A DNA stretch of 14,611 bases, from positions 1 through 14,611 of the forward strand of contig CAIYXH010000218.1 in assembly GCA_903930195.1 (NCBI GenBank), written 5' to 3'. The notes under the pieces were generated by a model that was given only the letters and a program-made list of their open reading frames with translations, did no database searches and was not told the origin of the DNA. Position numbers and translations under genes: made by a program. The stretch is from an uncultured Actinomycetes bacterium (GTDB lineage: Bacteria > Actinomycetota > Thermoleophilia > Gaiellales > Gaiellaceae). The first letter of the stretch is position 1, and each line of letters opens with the position of its first letter. This document shows, piece by piece, positions 6,030 through 12,225 of this stretch.

Positions 6030-6967
6030 GCGGTGACGCGGTCGCCGGCGAGGAGCTCGGCGATCTGGATCGCGTTCAACGCCGCGCCCTTGCGCAGGTT
6101 GTCGCTCGCCAGGAAGAGTGCGAGGCCGTTCTCGACCGTCGGGTCGCGGCGGATGCGGCCGACGAGCACGTCGTCGATCCCCTTCGCCTTGCCGGGTGAG
6201 GGGAACTCGTCGAGCCGGATCGACGGGGCGGCTCCGAGGATCGCGGTCGCCTGCTCGGGGGAGAGCGGCTCGTCGGTCTCGATCCAGATCGCCTCGGCGT
6301 GGCCGACCATCACCGGCACGCGGACGCAGGTGGCCTGTAGGGGCAGGTCGGGGAGCTCCATGATCTTGCGGGTCTCGGCGCGGAGCTTCGACTCCTCGTC
6401 GAACTCCTCGCCGTCGAACTCCCAGTCCATGCGCAGGTCGTGCTCGGCGGGCGCCTCGTGGGCGAGGCGATCCATCGCCTGCGCGCCGGCGCCCGAGACC
6501 GACTGGTACGTGGCCACGCGGACGCGCGTCAGGCCGACGGCCTCGTGCAGCGGCTTGAGCGTGCAGGTGAGCGGGATCGTGCAGCAGTTCGGGTTCGCGA
6601 CGATCCGGCCGCCCTCGAGCGCGCGCTGCGGGTTCACCTCGGGGACGACGAGCGGGATCCCTGGCTCGAGGCGGTAGGCGGACGACTTGTCGATCGCGAT
6701 CGCGCCGCCGTTGACGGCGTGCGGGACGAGCTCGCGTGAGGCACCGGTGCCGACCGAGAAGAGGAAGATGTCGATGTCGCCGCGCTCGAGCGCCTCGGGC
6801 GTCGCCTCCTCGACGGTGTAGCCGGCGACCTCCTTGCCGGCGGAGCGGGCGGAGGCGAAGACACGCACGTGCTCGAAGCCGCGCTCGCGCAGCAGGCCGA
6901 GGGTGACGGTGCCGACGGCGCCCGTGCCGCCGACGACGCCGATCCGCGTAGCGGGGTCGATCGCCAT
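6026..6967 (-). CDS. asd: Aspartate-semialdehyde dehydrogenase
   Basis: The enzyme reduces aspartyl phosphate to aspartate semialdehyde with NADPH, the branch point for lysine, diaminopimelate, threonine and methionine. The NADP-binding start is RIGVVGGTGAVGTVTL (residues 8-23), with FASARSAGKEV at the 2'-phosphate contact. The catalytic Cys is C128 in IVANPNCCT. SVSGAGAQAM (about 157-165) and RVPVMVGHAEAIW, with the active-site His, follow. At 313 residues it is somewhat shorter than the common 335-345. The ATG at 6967 is favoured by a TACCCT box ending 7 nt upstream, with no ribosome binding site. It lies 13 bp downstream of the secreted-protein gene on the same strand. It may be read both from its own promoter and from the upstream dnaX-recR direction. 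Confidence 0.95.
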   Translation of the reverse strand: MAIDPATRIGVVGGTGAVGTVTLGLLRERGFEHVRVFASARSAGKEVAGYTVEEATPEALERGDIDIFLFSVGTGASRELVPHAVNGGAIAIDKSSAYRLEPGIPLVVPEVNPQRALEGGRIVANPNCCTIPLTCTLKPLHEAVGLTRVRVATYQSVSGAGAQAMDRLAHEAPAEHDLRMDWEFDGEEFDEESKLRAETRKIMELPDLPLQATCVRVPVMVGHAEAIWIETDEPLSPEQATAILGAAPSIRLDEFPSPGKAKGIDDVLVGRIRRDPTVENGLALFLASDNLRKGAALNAIQIAELLAGDRVTA

Positions 6968-6973
6968 CAGCTC

Positions 6974-6979
6974 AGGGTA
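6974..6979 (-). promoter_or_regulatory. Probable -10 box (TACCCT) for leaderless asd mRNA
   Basis: On the minus strand TACCCT fits TANNNT and its last T is 7 nt before the asd ATG, with no Shine-Dalgarno sequence between. It lies just past the stop codon of the upstream secreted-protein gene. No clear -35 is visible. Confidence 0.45.
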
Positions 6980-6980
6980 G

Positions 6981-7490
6981 CTAGGCGGCTGCGCCGAGCC
7001 CGTCGAAGACCGCGGTGATGTGCACCTTTTCGATCTTCGAGAGCGGTACCTGGGCCAGATTCTTCGTGGTGCTCGTGAAGGTGCCGCTGCGAACGAGCTT
7101 CCCCGTATATCCCGCTGCGTCGAGCAACTTCCAGGTTCCCGTTGCCTTCCCGGCGGAGGTTGCCTTCGCGGCGACCGCGAGGACGAGCGAGCCGCTCTTG
7201 CCGGTGGCGGTGACCTTTCCCGTCTGCGGACCGGCGGATCCGGAGCCGGGGAACTTCGTGGCGGTCTGCCAGACGACCGTCGAGGCGGCGACGCAGCTGC
7301 AGGTGCCCTTCGCGTTGCAGGTGATCACGTAGGAGGCGAGGCTCCCGTCGCTGTTCATCGTGTCCTTCTCGGCGCACGTTCCGGTGACGGTCGAGGCGCC
7401 GACCGCAGTCACGTGCGCGCCCGCGGGGGCGACGGCGATCGTGGCAGCCACGACTGCGAGTGCGACGAGCCCGGCAGAGAAGCGTCTCAC
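6981..7490 (-). CDS. Small secreted protein of unknown function
   Basis: The 169-residue product starts MRRFSAGLVALAVVAATIAVAPAGA, a clear Sec signal peptide with likely cleavage after AGA (about residue 25). There is no lipobox Cys. The mature part, about 144 residues, is rich in Thr, Ala, Gly and Lys with beta-like alternation. It has four cysteines (C39, C58, C64, C66) that could form two disulfides. I do not recognise the family. The GTG start is the one that begins the signal peptide. The gene is 33 bp downstream of recR and 13 bp upstream of asd on the same strand, so it may be a passenger in that transcript. Base composition looks like that of its neighbours. Confidence 0.75.
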   Translation of the reverse strand: MRRFSAGLVALAVVAATIAVAPAGAHVTAVGASTVTGTCAEKDTMNSDGSLASYVITCNAKGTCSCVAASTVVWQTATKFPGSGSAGPQTGKVTATGKSGSLVLAVAAKATSAGKATGTWKLLDAAGYTGKLVRSGTFTSTTKNLAQVPLSKIEKVHITAVFDGLGAAA

Positions 7491-7523
7491 GCCGTAGATG
7501 ATGACCGAAGCGGCGGAGCCTGT

Positions 7524-8114
7524 CTACATCTCACGGCGCCCGGAGAGGGCACGCCCGAGCGTGACCTCGTCGGCGTATTCGAGGTCGCCGCCGACGGGGA
7601 GGCCGCTTGCGAGCCGGGTGACGCGGACGCGGGTGCGCAGGCGGTCGGCGAGGTAGGCGGCGGTCGCCTCTCCGGTCATCGTCGGATTCGTGGCGAGCAC
7701 GACCTCGGTGACGCCGTTTCGCTCGACGCGGTGCATGAGCTCGTCGATGCGCAGGTCGCTCGGGTCGACGCCGTCGATCGGGCTGAGCGCGCCGCCGAGC
7801 ACGTGGTAGAGCCCGCGGTACTCGTGGGTGCGCTCGAGCGAGACGACGTCGACGGGCTGCTCGACGACGCAGATCGTGGTGTGGTCGCGGCGCGTGTCGA
7901 GGCAGATCGCGCAGGTCTCCTCTTCGGTGAGGTTCCCGCACTCGTTGCAGAACCGCACCCGCTCCTTCACCTCGGTGAGCGCCGCCGCCAGAGCGAGCGC
8001 CTCGCCCTCGGGCCGCTGGAGGATGTGGAACGCAAGCCGCTGCGCGGTGCGCTGCCCGACGCCCGGCAGCCGCGTCAGCTGCGCAACGAGGTTCTCGACG
8101 GACGGGCTGAACAC
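7524..8114 (-). CDS. recR: Recombination mediator protein RecR
   Basis: RecR works with RecO/RecF to load RecA at gaps in damaged DNA. From the GTG at 8114 the protein is 196 residues, normal for RecR. It has an N-terminal helix-hairpin-helix (LTRLPGVGQRTAQRLAFHIL, about 13-32) and a four-Cys zinc motif (C56, C59, C68, C71). The Toprim domain starts at ICVVEQPVDV (about 81-90) and continues through YHVLGGALSPIDG and VVLATNPTMTGEAT. The C-terminal LASGLPVGGDLEYADEVTL segment is conserved. The frame is open 34 codons further upstream (to 8216), but that extension is repeat-derived and does not resemble RecR; FSPSVENLV is the usual N terminus. The expected dnaX-recR neighbourhood is present, but ybaB is absent. 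Confidence 0.95.
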   Translation of the reverse strand: MFSPSVENLVAQLTRLPGVGQRTAQRLAFHILQRPEGEALALAAALTEVKERVRFCNECGNLTEEETCAICLDTRRDHTTICVVEQPVDVVSLERTHEYRGLYHVLGGALSPIDGVDPSDLRIDELMHRVERNGVTEVVLATNPTMTGEATAAYLADRLRTRVRVTRLASGLPVGGDLEYADEVTLGRALSGRREM

Positions 8115-8120
8115 CCGGCC

Positions 8121-8126
8121 ATTGTG
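8121..8126 (-). promoter_or_regulatory. Possible -10 box (CACAAT) for recR
   Basis: CACAAT on the minus strand ends 7 nt upstream of the preferred recR GTG, and no ribosome binding site is seen. The first base deviates from TANNNT. The spacing matches the boxes at asd and the antitoxin, which supports the start choice. Confidence 0.3.
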
Positions 8127-8172
8127 CCCGCCCCCACCGGTCGTACCGGCCAACGCCCCTTCGAGCCAAGTC

Positions 8173-8234
8173 CCGGTGCCAGGCATCGCGACGGACGCAC
8201 CGGCCCGACGGGACATGTCCGGTGCCAGGCATCG
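8173..8234. repeat. Two copies of a 16-bp dyad element between dnaX and recR
   Basis: CCGGTGCCAGGCATCG occurs at 8173-8188 and again, identically, at 8219-8234, 46 bp apart start to start. Each copy contains an imperfect dyad, GGTGCC-A-GGCATC. The perfect palindrome GGACATGTCC (8211-8220) abuts and overlaps the second copy. This looks like a member of a dispersed intergenic repeat family (REP-like), but copy number elsewhere cannot be seen from this window. Confidence 0.6.
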
Positions 8235-8345
8235 GGTCGATGCGTGTCGGCATGTAGCGCATTTCGAGGGGAAACGTGCCCTCGGCCGAGTGCCAGACGA
8301 CGGTTACGGAAGTGGAACGAGAGGGTGACGCGCGGCGGGGCGGGG

Positions 8346-10124
8346 TCAGCGTTCGACTTCGGTGGCGTCGAACGTCGACTTCATCAGGTCGAGGATCTCG
8401 GCCTCGGTCGTCGGGTGCGTCGGCTCGTCGCTCGCGGCGGCGGGGCGGGCGGAGCCGATGACGAACTCGATCTGGAGCCGGTGGCCGGTGATCTCGTAGA
8501 GCGCCTCCTGCAGCGTCGCCACGTTCTTCGGCTCCTCGGCCCGGCCCTTGTGGAACGACGCCTCGGGCGGGAACGCGATGGTGAGGACGTCGCCGTCGAG
8601 CGCCGACGGCGATCCTTCGCGCAGCACCGCGCTCGCCGGGATCCCGAGCGGCAGCCGTTCGACCGTCGCGAGCACCGAGTGACGCCAGGCCTCGACGAGC
8701 TGCTCGAGCTGGAGCGGCGGGCCGCCGGCTGCGGGAGGTGCGGCGACGGGAGGTGCCGGCGGCGGCTCCGCGGGAGCCTCGGCGGCGGGTGCCGGCTCCG
8801 GCTCGGCCGGAGCGGCTGCCTGGGGCTCGGGAGTGACAGGTTCCGCCGCCACGGGCTCTGGCGCAGCGACGGGAACCTCGACGACAGGCGCCGGAGCGGG
8901 CGGAGGCGGAGCCACCGGCGCAGGCTCGACGGCCCGCGGCGCCGGCGGCGCGGGAGCTGCCGGAAGCGGAGGAGTCGCGGTATGCCCGCCCCCCGCCTCG
9001 AGCCGCTCCACGCGGAAGGCGAGCGACTCGCGGGAGAGGTCGGAGCCCGGACGCGTGACCTTGATCAGGGCGAGCTCGAGCGGCAGGCGCGGATCGCCGC
9101 CCTGGCGCATGTCGTCGACAGCCACCGCGAGCAGGTCGATCAGCCGCATGACGGTCGGCGCGCCGAGCTGGTGCGCCTGGTCGCGCAGCCGCTCGCGCGC
9201 CTCCTCGGTCACCGGCAGCGTCTCGGGAACCTCGCCCGTGTGCTGGATCAGCATCAGGTGCCGGAGGTGCTCGAGCAGATCCACGACGAGCCGCCCGAGA
9301 TCCTGGCCCTGGTCGGAAAGCTCCTCGAGGAAGACGAGCAGCCCCGCCGTGTCGCCGTCGACGATCAGGTCGCAGAGGCGGAAGAGCACCTCGTCGTCGA
9401 CGGCGCCGAGGAGCCCGAGGACGTCCTGCACCGTGATCGCACCGCCGGTCGCGGCGGAGAGCTGGTCGAGCGTCGACTCGGCGTCGCGGAAGGCGCCGCG
9501 CCCCCCGCGGGCGATGACGGCAAGAGCCGTGTCCGGGACGTCGATGTTCTCGCCGTCGGCGATCCGACGCAGCTTCTTCAGCAGCTCCGGGAGCCGCGGT
9601 CGCTGGAAGACGAAGGTCTGGCAGCGCGAGCGGACGGTCGGCAGCACCTTCTGCAGCTCGGTCGTGCAGAAGACGAAGACGAGGTGGGGCGGAGGCTCCT
9701 CGATCAGCTTCAGCAGCGCGTTCCAGGCCGCGTCGGTGAGCTGGTGCGCCTCGTCGAGGATGTAGACCTTCGAGCGCCCCTCGACCGGCTGCAGCACGAC
9801 GCGCTCGCGGATGTCGCGGATGTCGTCGATGCCGCGCTGGGAGGCGGCGTCCATCTCGATCACGTCGAGCGAGGTGCCGCTCGTGATCCCCACACAGGCG
9901 TTGCAGACCCCGCACGGGGTGACCGTCGGCCCCTGGACGCAGTTGATCGACTTGGCGAGGATGCGCGCGAGCGAGGTCTTGCCGGTGCCGCGTGGGCCGG
10001 CGAACAGGTAGGCCTGACGGATGCGATCGCCCGTGATCGCGTTCGAGAGCGTGCGGACGACAGGCTCCTGGCCGACCACCTCGGCGAACGTCTGCGGGCG
10101 GTACTTGCGATAGAGGGCAGCCAC
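8346..10124 (-). CDS. dnaX: DNA polymerase III subunit tau/gamma
   Basis: This is the ATPase of the clamp loader, which opens and loads the beta clamp at the replication fork. The 592 residues begin MAALYRKYRPQTFAEVVGQE, typical for DnaX. Walker A is G43-PRGTGKT-50. Zinc-binding cysteines are C62, C71, C74 and C77. The Walker B/DExH-like motif is VYILDEAHQL (120-129). Sensor and arginine-finger residues are in FCTTE and VRSRCQTF (about 152-171). GRGAFRDAESTLDQL follows, then the collar domain to about 380. Residues about 383-469 are a low-complexity Pro/Ala/Glu linker, and 470-592 form a tau-like C-terminal domain. I see no obvious slippery A-tract for a programmed frameshift, so one full-length product is likely. 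GTG start; a weak -10-like TTCACT ends 7 nt upstream. Confidence 0.95.
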   Translation of the reverse strand: MAALYRKYRPQTFAEVVGQEPVVRTLSNAITGDRIRQAYLFAGPRGTGKTSLARILAKSINCVQGPTVTPCGVCNACVGITSGTSLDVIEMDAASQRGIDDIRDIRERVVLQPVEGRSKVYILDEAHQLTDAAWNALLKLIEEPPPHLVFVFCTTELQKVLPTVRSRCQTFVFQRPRLPELLKKLRRIADGENIDVPDTALAVIARGGRGAFRDAESTLDQLSAATGGAITVQDVLGLLGAVDDEVLFRLCDLIVDGDTAGLLVFLEELSDQGQDLGRLVVDLLEHLRHLMLIQHTGEVPETLPVTEEARERLRDQAHQLGAPTVMRLIDLLAVAVDDMRQGGDPRLPLELALIKVTRPGSDLSRESLAFRVERLEAGGGHTATPPLPAAPAPPAPRAVEPAPVAPPPPAPAPVVEVPVAAPEPVAAEPVTPEPQAAAPAEPEPAPAAEAPAEPPPAPPVAAPPAAGGPPLQLEQLVEAWRHSVLATVERLPLGIPASAVLREGSPSALDGDVLTIAFPPEASFHKGRAEEPKNVATLQEALYEITGHRLQIEFVIGSARPAAASDEPTHPTTEAEILDLMKSTFDATEVER

Positions 10125-10231
10125 GGGTCTAGTGAATCAGATCGGGTGCTGGAAGCTCTTGGCCCCCGGCCGCCCCACCGGTGATAGGGTCGCGGCGATA
10201 AGCTCGTATAAGCCAGAGCCTTTGAAAAGAC

Positions 10232-10255
10232 ATGGAACTCTTATTTGAGTTCTAT
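10232..10255. promoter_or_regulatory. 24-bp dyad, candidate regulator operator for the cbb operon
   Basis: GAACTC (10235-10240) and GAGTTC (10247-10252) are perfect inverted repeats around TTATTT. The symmetry extends to AT at each end, with one mismatched pair, giving arms of 9 bp. It is 55 bp upstream of the cbbL ATG. Calvin-cycle operons are commonly controlled by the LysR-type regulator CbbR, whose sites are AT-rich dyads, but no cbbR gene is in the window and the assignment is inference. Confidence 0.5.
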
Positions 10256-10269
10256 CGGTCGGTGGCGTA

Positions 10270-10282
10270 GGCTCGCCGAGCC
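10270..10282 (+). other. Short leader hairpin upstream of cbbL
   Basis: GGCTC-GCC-GAGCC forms a 5-bp stem with a 3-nt loop in the presumed 5' untranslated region of cbbL, 13 bp before the ribosome binding site. It may protect the 5' end of an abundant mRNA, but it is small enough to be chance in GC-rich DNA. Confidence 0.3.
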
Positions 10283-10294
10283 CATCCAAAGAGC

Positions 10295-10300
10295 GGGAGA
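10295..10300 (+). promoter_or_regulatory. Ribosome binding site of cbbL (GGGAGA)
   Basis: GGGAGA lies 9 nt upstream of the cbbL ATG. The cbb genes use Shine-Dalgarno sites, unlike the apparently leaderless genes elsewhere in the window. Confidence 0.6.
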
Positions 10301-10309
10301 ACACATTTC

Positions 10310-11770
10310 ATGAGTCCGACACCAGGAACAAGCCTCGAGAAGAAGGACCGCTGGGGCGCGGGCGTCACCCCATACGCAGAGATGGGGTACTACGACGCGG
10401 ATTACGTCCCGAAGGACACTGACATCCTCGCGGCGTTCCGCATCGTGCCGCAGCCCGGCGTCGATGCCATCGAGGCTGCTGCTGCCGTAGCGGGAGAGTC
10501 CTCCACCGCGACCTGGACGGTCGTGTGGACGGACCGCCTCACCGACCACAAGCACTACCAGGCGAAGGCCTATCGCGTCGATCACGTTGCCGGAACGGAT
10601 CAGTACATCGCGCGCATCGCCTACGACATCGATCTGTTCGAGGAAGGCTCGATCGCGAACCTGACCTCGTCGATCATCGGCAACGTCTTCGGCTTCAAGG
10701 CGCTCAAGTCGCTGCGGCTCGAGGACATGCGGATCCCGCTCCACTACGTCAAGACGTTCCAGGGCCCGGCCCACGGCATCGTCATGGAGCGCGAGATGCT
10801 CGACAAGTTCGGCCGCCCGATCCTCGGCGCGACCGTCAAGCCGAAGCTCGGCCTCTCGGCCAAGAACTACGGCCGTGTCGTCTACGAGGCGCTCAAGGGC
10901 GGTCTCGACTTCACCAAGGACGACGAGAACATCAACTCGCAGCCGTTCATGCGGTGGCGTGACCGGTTCTCGTACGTCATGGAAGCCGTCTCGCGTGCCG
11001 AGGCCGCGACCGGTGAGGTCAAGGGCTCGTACATGAACGTCACGGCGGCCACGATGGAGGAGATGTACGAGCGCGCCGAGTTCGCGAAGGAGCTCGGCTC
11101 GATCATCATCATGATCGACCTCACGATCGGCTACACCGCGATCCAGTCGATGGCGAAGTGGGCCCGGGCCAACGGCCTGATCCTCCATCTCCATCGCGCA
11201 GGTCACGGCACCTACACGCGTCAGAAGACCCACGGCGTCAGCTTCCGCGTCATCGCGAAGTGGATGCGTCTCGCCGGTGTCGACCACATCCATGCAGGCA
11301 CGGTCGTCGGCAAGCTCGAGGGCGATCCGTCCACGACGAAGGGCTTCTACGACATCCTCCGCGAGAGCTTCATTCCGGAGGATCCGCGCTACGGCGTCTT
11401 CTTCGACCAGGACTTCGGGTCGATGCCGGGTGTCATGCCTGTCGCGTCCGGTGGTATCCACGCCGGTCAGATGCATCAGCTCCTGCACTACCTCGGTGAG
11501 GACGTGATCCTCCAGTTCGGCGGCGGCACCATCGGTCACCCGATGGGCATCTCCGCCGGCGCGACCGCGAACCGCGTCGCGACCGAGGCCATGATCCTGG
11601 CCCGCAACGAGGGCAAGGACTACTACCAGGAAGGTCCGGACATTCTGGACAACGCCGCCAAGGGTTGCCCCGAGCTGAACGCAGCTCTCCAGGTCTGGAA
11701 GGACATCACGTTCGACTTCGAGTCCACCGACATGCCCGACGTGCTGACCACGCCGTCGGTCGGCGCCTAA
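10310..11770 (+). CDS. cbbL: Ribulose-1,5-bisphosphate carboxylase/oxygenase large subunit, form I red type
   Basis: This is the catalytic subunit of the CO2-fixing enzyme of the Calvin cycle, working as an L8S8 complex with CbbS. At 486 residues it has red-type length. All key residues are visible: the TVKPKLGLS lysines; K203 (carbamylated), D205 and E206 in GGLDFTKDDE; H295 and R296 in LHLHRAGHG; H328 in DHIHAG; and the loop-6 K335 in GTVVGKLEGD. The segment GTYTRQKTHGVSFRVIAKWMRLAGVDHIH is characteristic of red-type form IC and relatives rather than green IA/IB. IC and the actinobacterial IE group cannot be told apart by eye. The C-terminal tail (DMPDVLTTPSVGA) is the part that CbbX is known to pull on in red-type enzymes. 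cbbS follows after 19 bp. Confidence 0.97.
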   Translation: MSPTPGTSLEKKDRWGAGVTPYAEMGYYDADYVPKDTDILAAFRIVPQPGVDAIEAAAAVAGESSTATWTVVWTDRLTDHKHYQAKAYRVDHVAGTDQYIARIAYDIDLFEEGSIANLTSSIIGNVFGFKALKSLRLEDMRIPLHYVKTFQGPAHGIVMEREMLDKFGRPILGATVKPKLGLSAKNYGRVVYEALKGGLDFTKDDENINSQPFMRWRDRFSYVMEAVSRAEAATGEVKGSYMNVTAATMEEMYERAEFAKELGSIIIMIDLTIGYTAIQSMAKWARANGLILHLHRAGHGTYTRQKTHGVSFRVIAKWMRLAGVDHIHAGTVVGKLEGDPSTTKGFYDILRESFIPEDPRYGVFFDQDFGSMPGVMPVASGGIHAGQMHQLLHYLGEDVILQFGGGTIGHPMGISAGATANRVATEAMILARNEGKDYYQEGPDILDNAAKGCPELNAALQVWKDITFDFESTDMPDVLTTPSVGA

Positions 11771-11778
11771 GAGAGAGC

Positions 11779-11783
11779 AGGAG
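11779..11783 (+). promoter_or_regulatory. Ribosome binding site of cbbS (AGGAG)
   Basis: AGGAG lies 6 nt upstream of the cbbS ATG in the 19-bp cbbL-cbbS gap. It is a strong, exposed site that fits the need for equal amounts of large and small subunit. Confidence 0.6.
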
Positions 11784-11789
11784 TCAACG

Positions 11790-12221
11790 ATGAGCAAGGT
11801 CACACAGGGTCAGTTCTCGTTCCTGCCCGACCTGACGGACGAGCAGATCGAGGCGCAGATCAAGTACGCCGTGAAGCACACCTGGGCCGTCTCGATCGAG
11901 TACACCCAGGACATCCATCCCCGGAACTGGTACTGGGAGCTGTGGGGCCTCCCGATGTTCGACACGAAGGTGGAGGAGACCGAGACCATCATGCGCGAGG
12001 TTCGTGCAGCGCGTGAGGCGTTCCCGGAGCACTACATCAAGGTCATCGCCTACGACCCGACCCGCGGTCGCCAGACGAGCGCCATGTCGTTCATCGTGAA
12101 TCGGCCGTCCACGGAGACCTCGTTCAAGCTCGACCGGATCCAGGGTCCGGCGCGCGTGAACAGCTTCCGGATGGTGCAGTACAAGGATGACGCCGACGTC
12201 GCTACGCGGACGGGAGCCTAG
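11790..12221 (+). CDS. cbbS: RuBisCO small subunit, red type
   Basis: The 143-residue protein caps the large-subunit octamer. It starts with TQGQFSFLPDLTDEQI, a conserved small-subunit opening. NWYWELWGLPMF lies at about residues 46-57, followed by YIKVIAYDPTRGRQTSAMSFIVNRP. The stretch from about 102 to 130 is the C-terminal extension that forms the beta-hairpins lining the solvent channel in red-type enzymes; green-type small subunits lack it and have a different internal loop. Length is normal for the red type. It follows cbbL with its own AGGAG site. Its last codons contain the GGGAG used as the ribosome binding site of cbbX, so cbbS and cbbX translation may be linked. Confidence 0.96.
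   Translation: MSKVTQGQFSFLPDLTDEQIEAQIKYAVKHTWAVSIEYTQDIHPRNWYWELWGLPMFDTKVEETETIMREVRAAREAFPEHYIKVIAYDPTRGRQTSAMSFIVNRPSTETSFKLDRIQGPARVNSFRMVQYKDDADVATRTGA
12212..12216 (+). promoter_or_regulatory. Ribosome binding site that sets the cbbX start (GGGAG)
   Basis: GGGAG inside the last codons of cbbS is 9 nt upstream of TTG 12226. No comparable site precedes the alternative in-frame ATG at 12244. This supports a rare TTG start for cbbX. Confidence 0.5.
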
Positions 12222-12225
12222 TTCC

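Larger units (their letters stand above)
8115..8345. other. dnaX-recR intergenic region lacking ybaB
   Basis: The 231 bp between the recR start and the dnaX stop hold no convincing gene. ybaB, the nucleoid-associated protein gene normally found here, needs about 300 bp and is not present even as an obvious remnant. The region contains a small dyad CCGGT-CGT-ACCGG (8137-8149), the duplicated CCGGTGCCAGGCATCG element, and the palindrome GGACATGTCC (8211-8220). I see no RNA gene in it. Confidence 0.6.
10125..10309. promoter_or_regulatory. Divergent dnaX/cbbL intergenic region
   Basis: These 185 bp separate the divergent dnaX and cbbL starts and are noticeably more AT-rich in the middle (about 10195-10256) than the surrounding genes. 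-10-like candidates on the plus strand include TAGGGT (10185-10190) and TATAAG (10207-10212), and TTGAAA at 10222-10227 could be a -35. None has a clean partner at 17 bp, so the cbb start site cannot be fixed by eye. The segment also holds a strong 24-bp dyad and a short leader hairpin before cbbL. Confidence 0.55.

Noticed and set aside
8115..8216. N-terminal extension of RecR to an ATG at 8216.
   Set aside because: The extension is encoded by the repeat-bearing spacer and does not resemble RecR. The normal FSPSVENLV start at 8114 has a -10-like box 7 nt upstream.
8735..8980. Pro/Ala-rich repetitive DNA in dnaX as a tandem repeat or frameshift site.
   Set aside because: The codons are irregular and encode the normal low-complexity tau linker. 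No A-rich slippery heptamer was seen.
7020..10184. Very long plus-strand open frame (over 1000 codons) across asd-side genes, recR and dnaX.
   Set aside because: The translation is low-complexity Arg/Gly/Asp/Ala-rich and is antisense to unmistakable recR and dnaX genes.
10125..10309. Small RNA such as SRP RNA in the dnaX/cbbL spacer, since ffs often lies near dnaX.
   Set aside because: I could not find the conserved SRP tetraloop-asymmetric-loop core or any tRNA-like cloverleaf in this spacer or in the dnaX-recR gap.
10241..11803. Long minus-strand open frame opposite cbbL.
   Set aside because: This is antisense to a full-length RuBisCO large subunit with every catalytic residue, and it has no recognisable motifs of its own.
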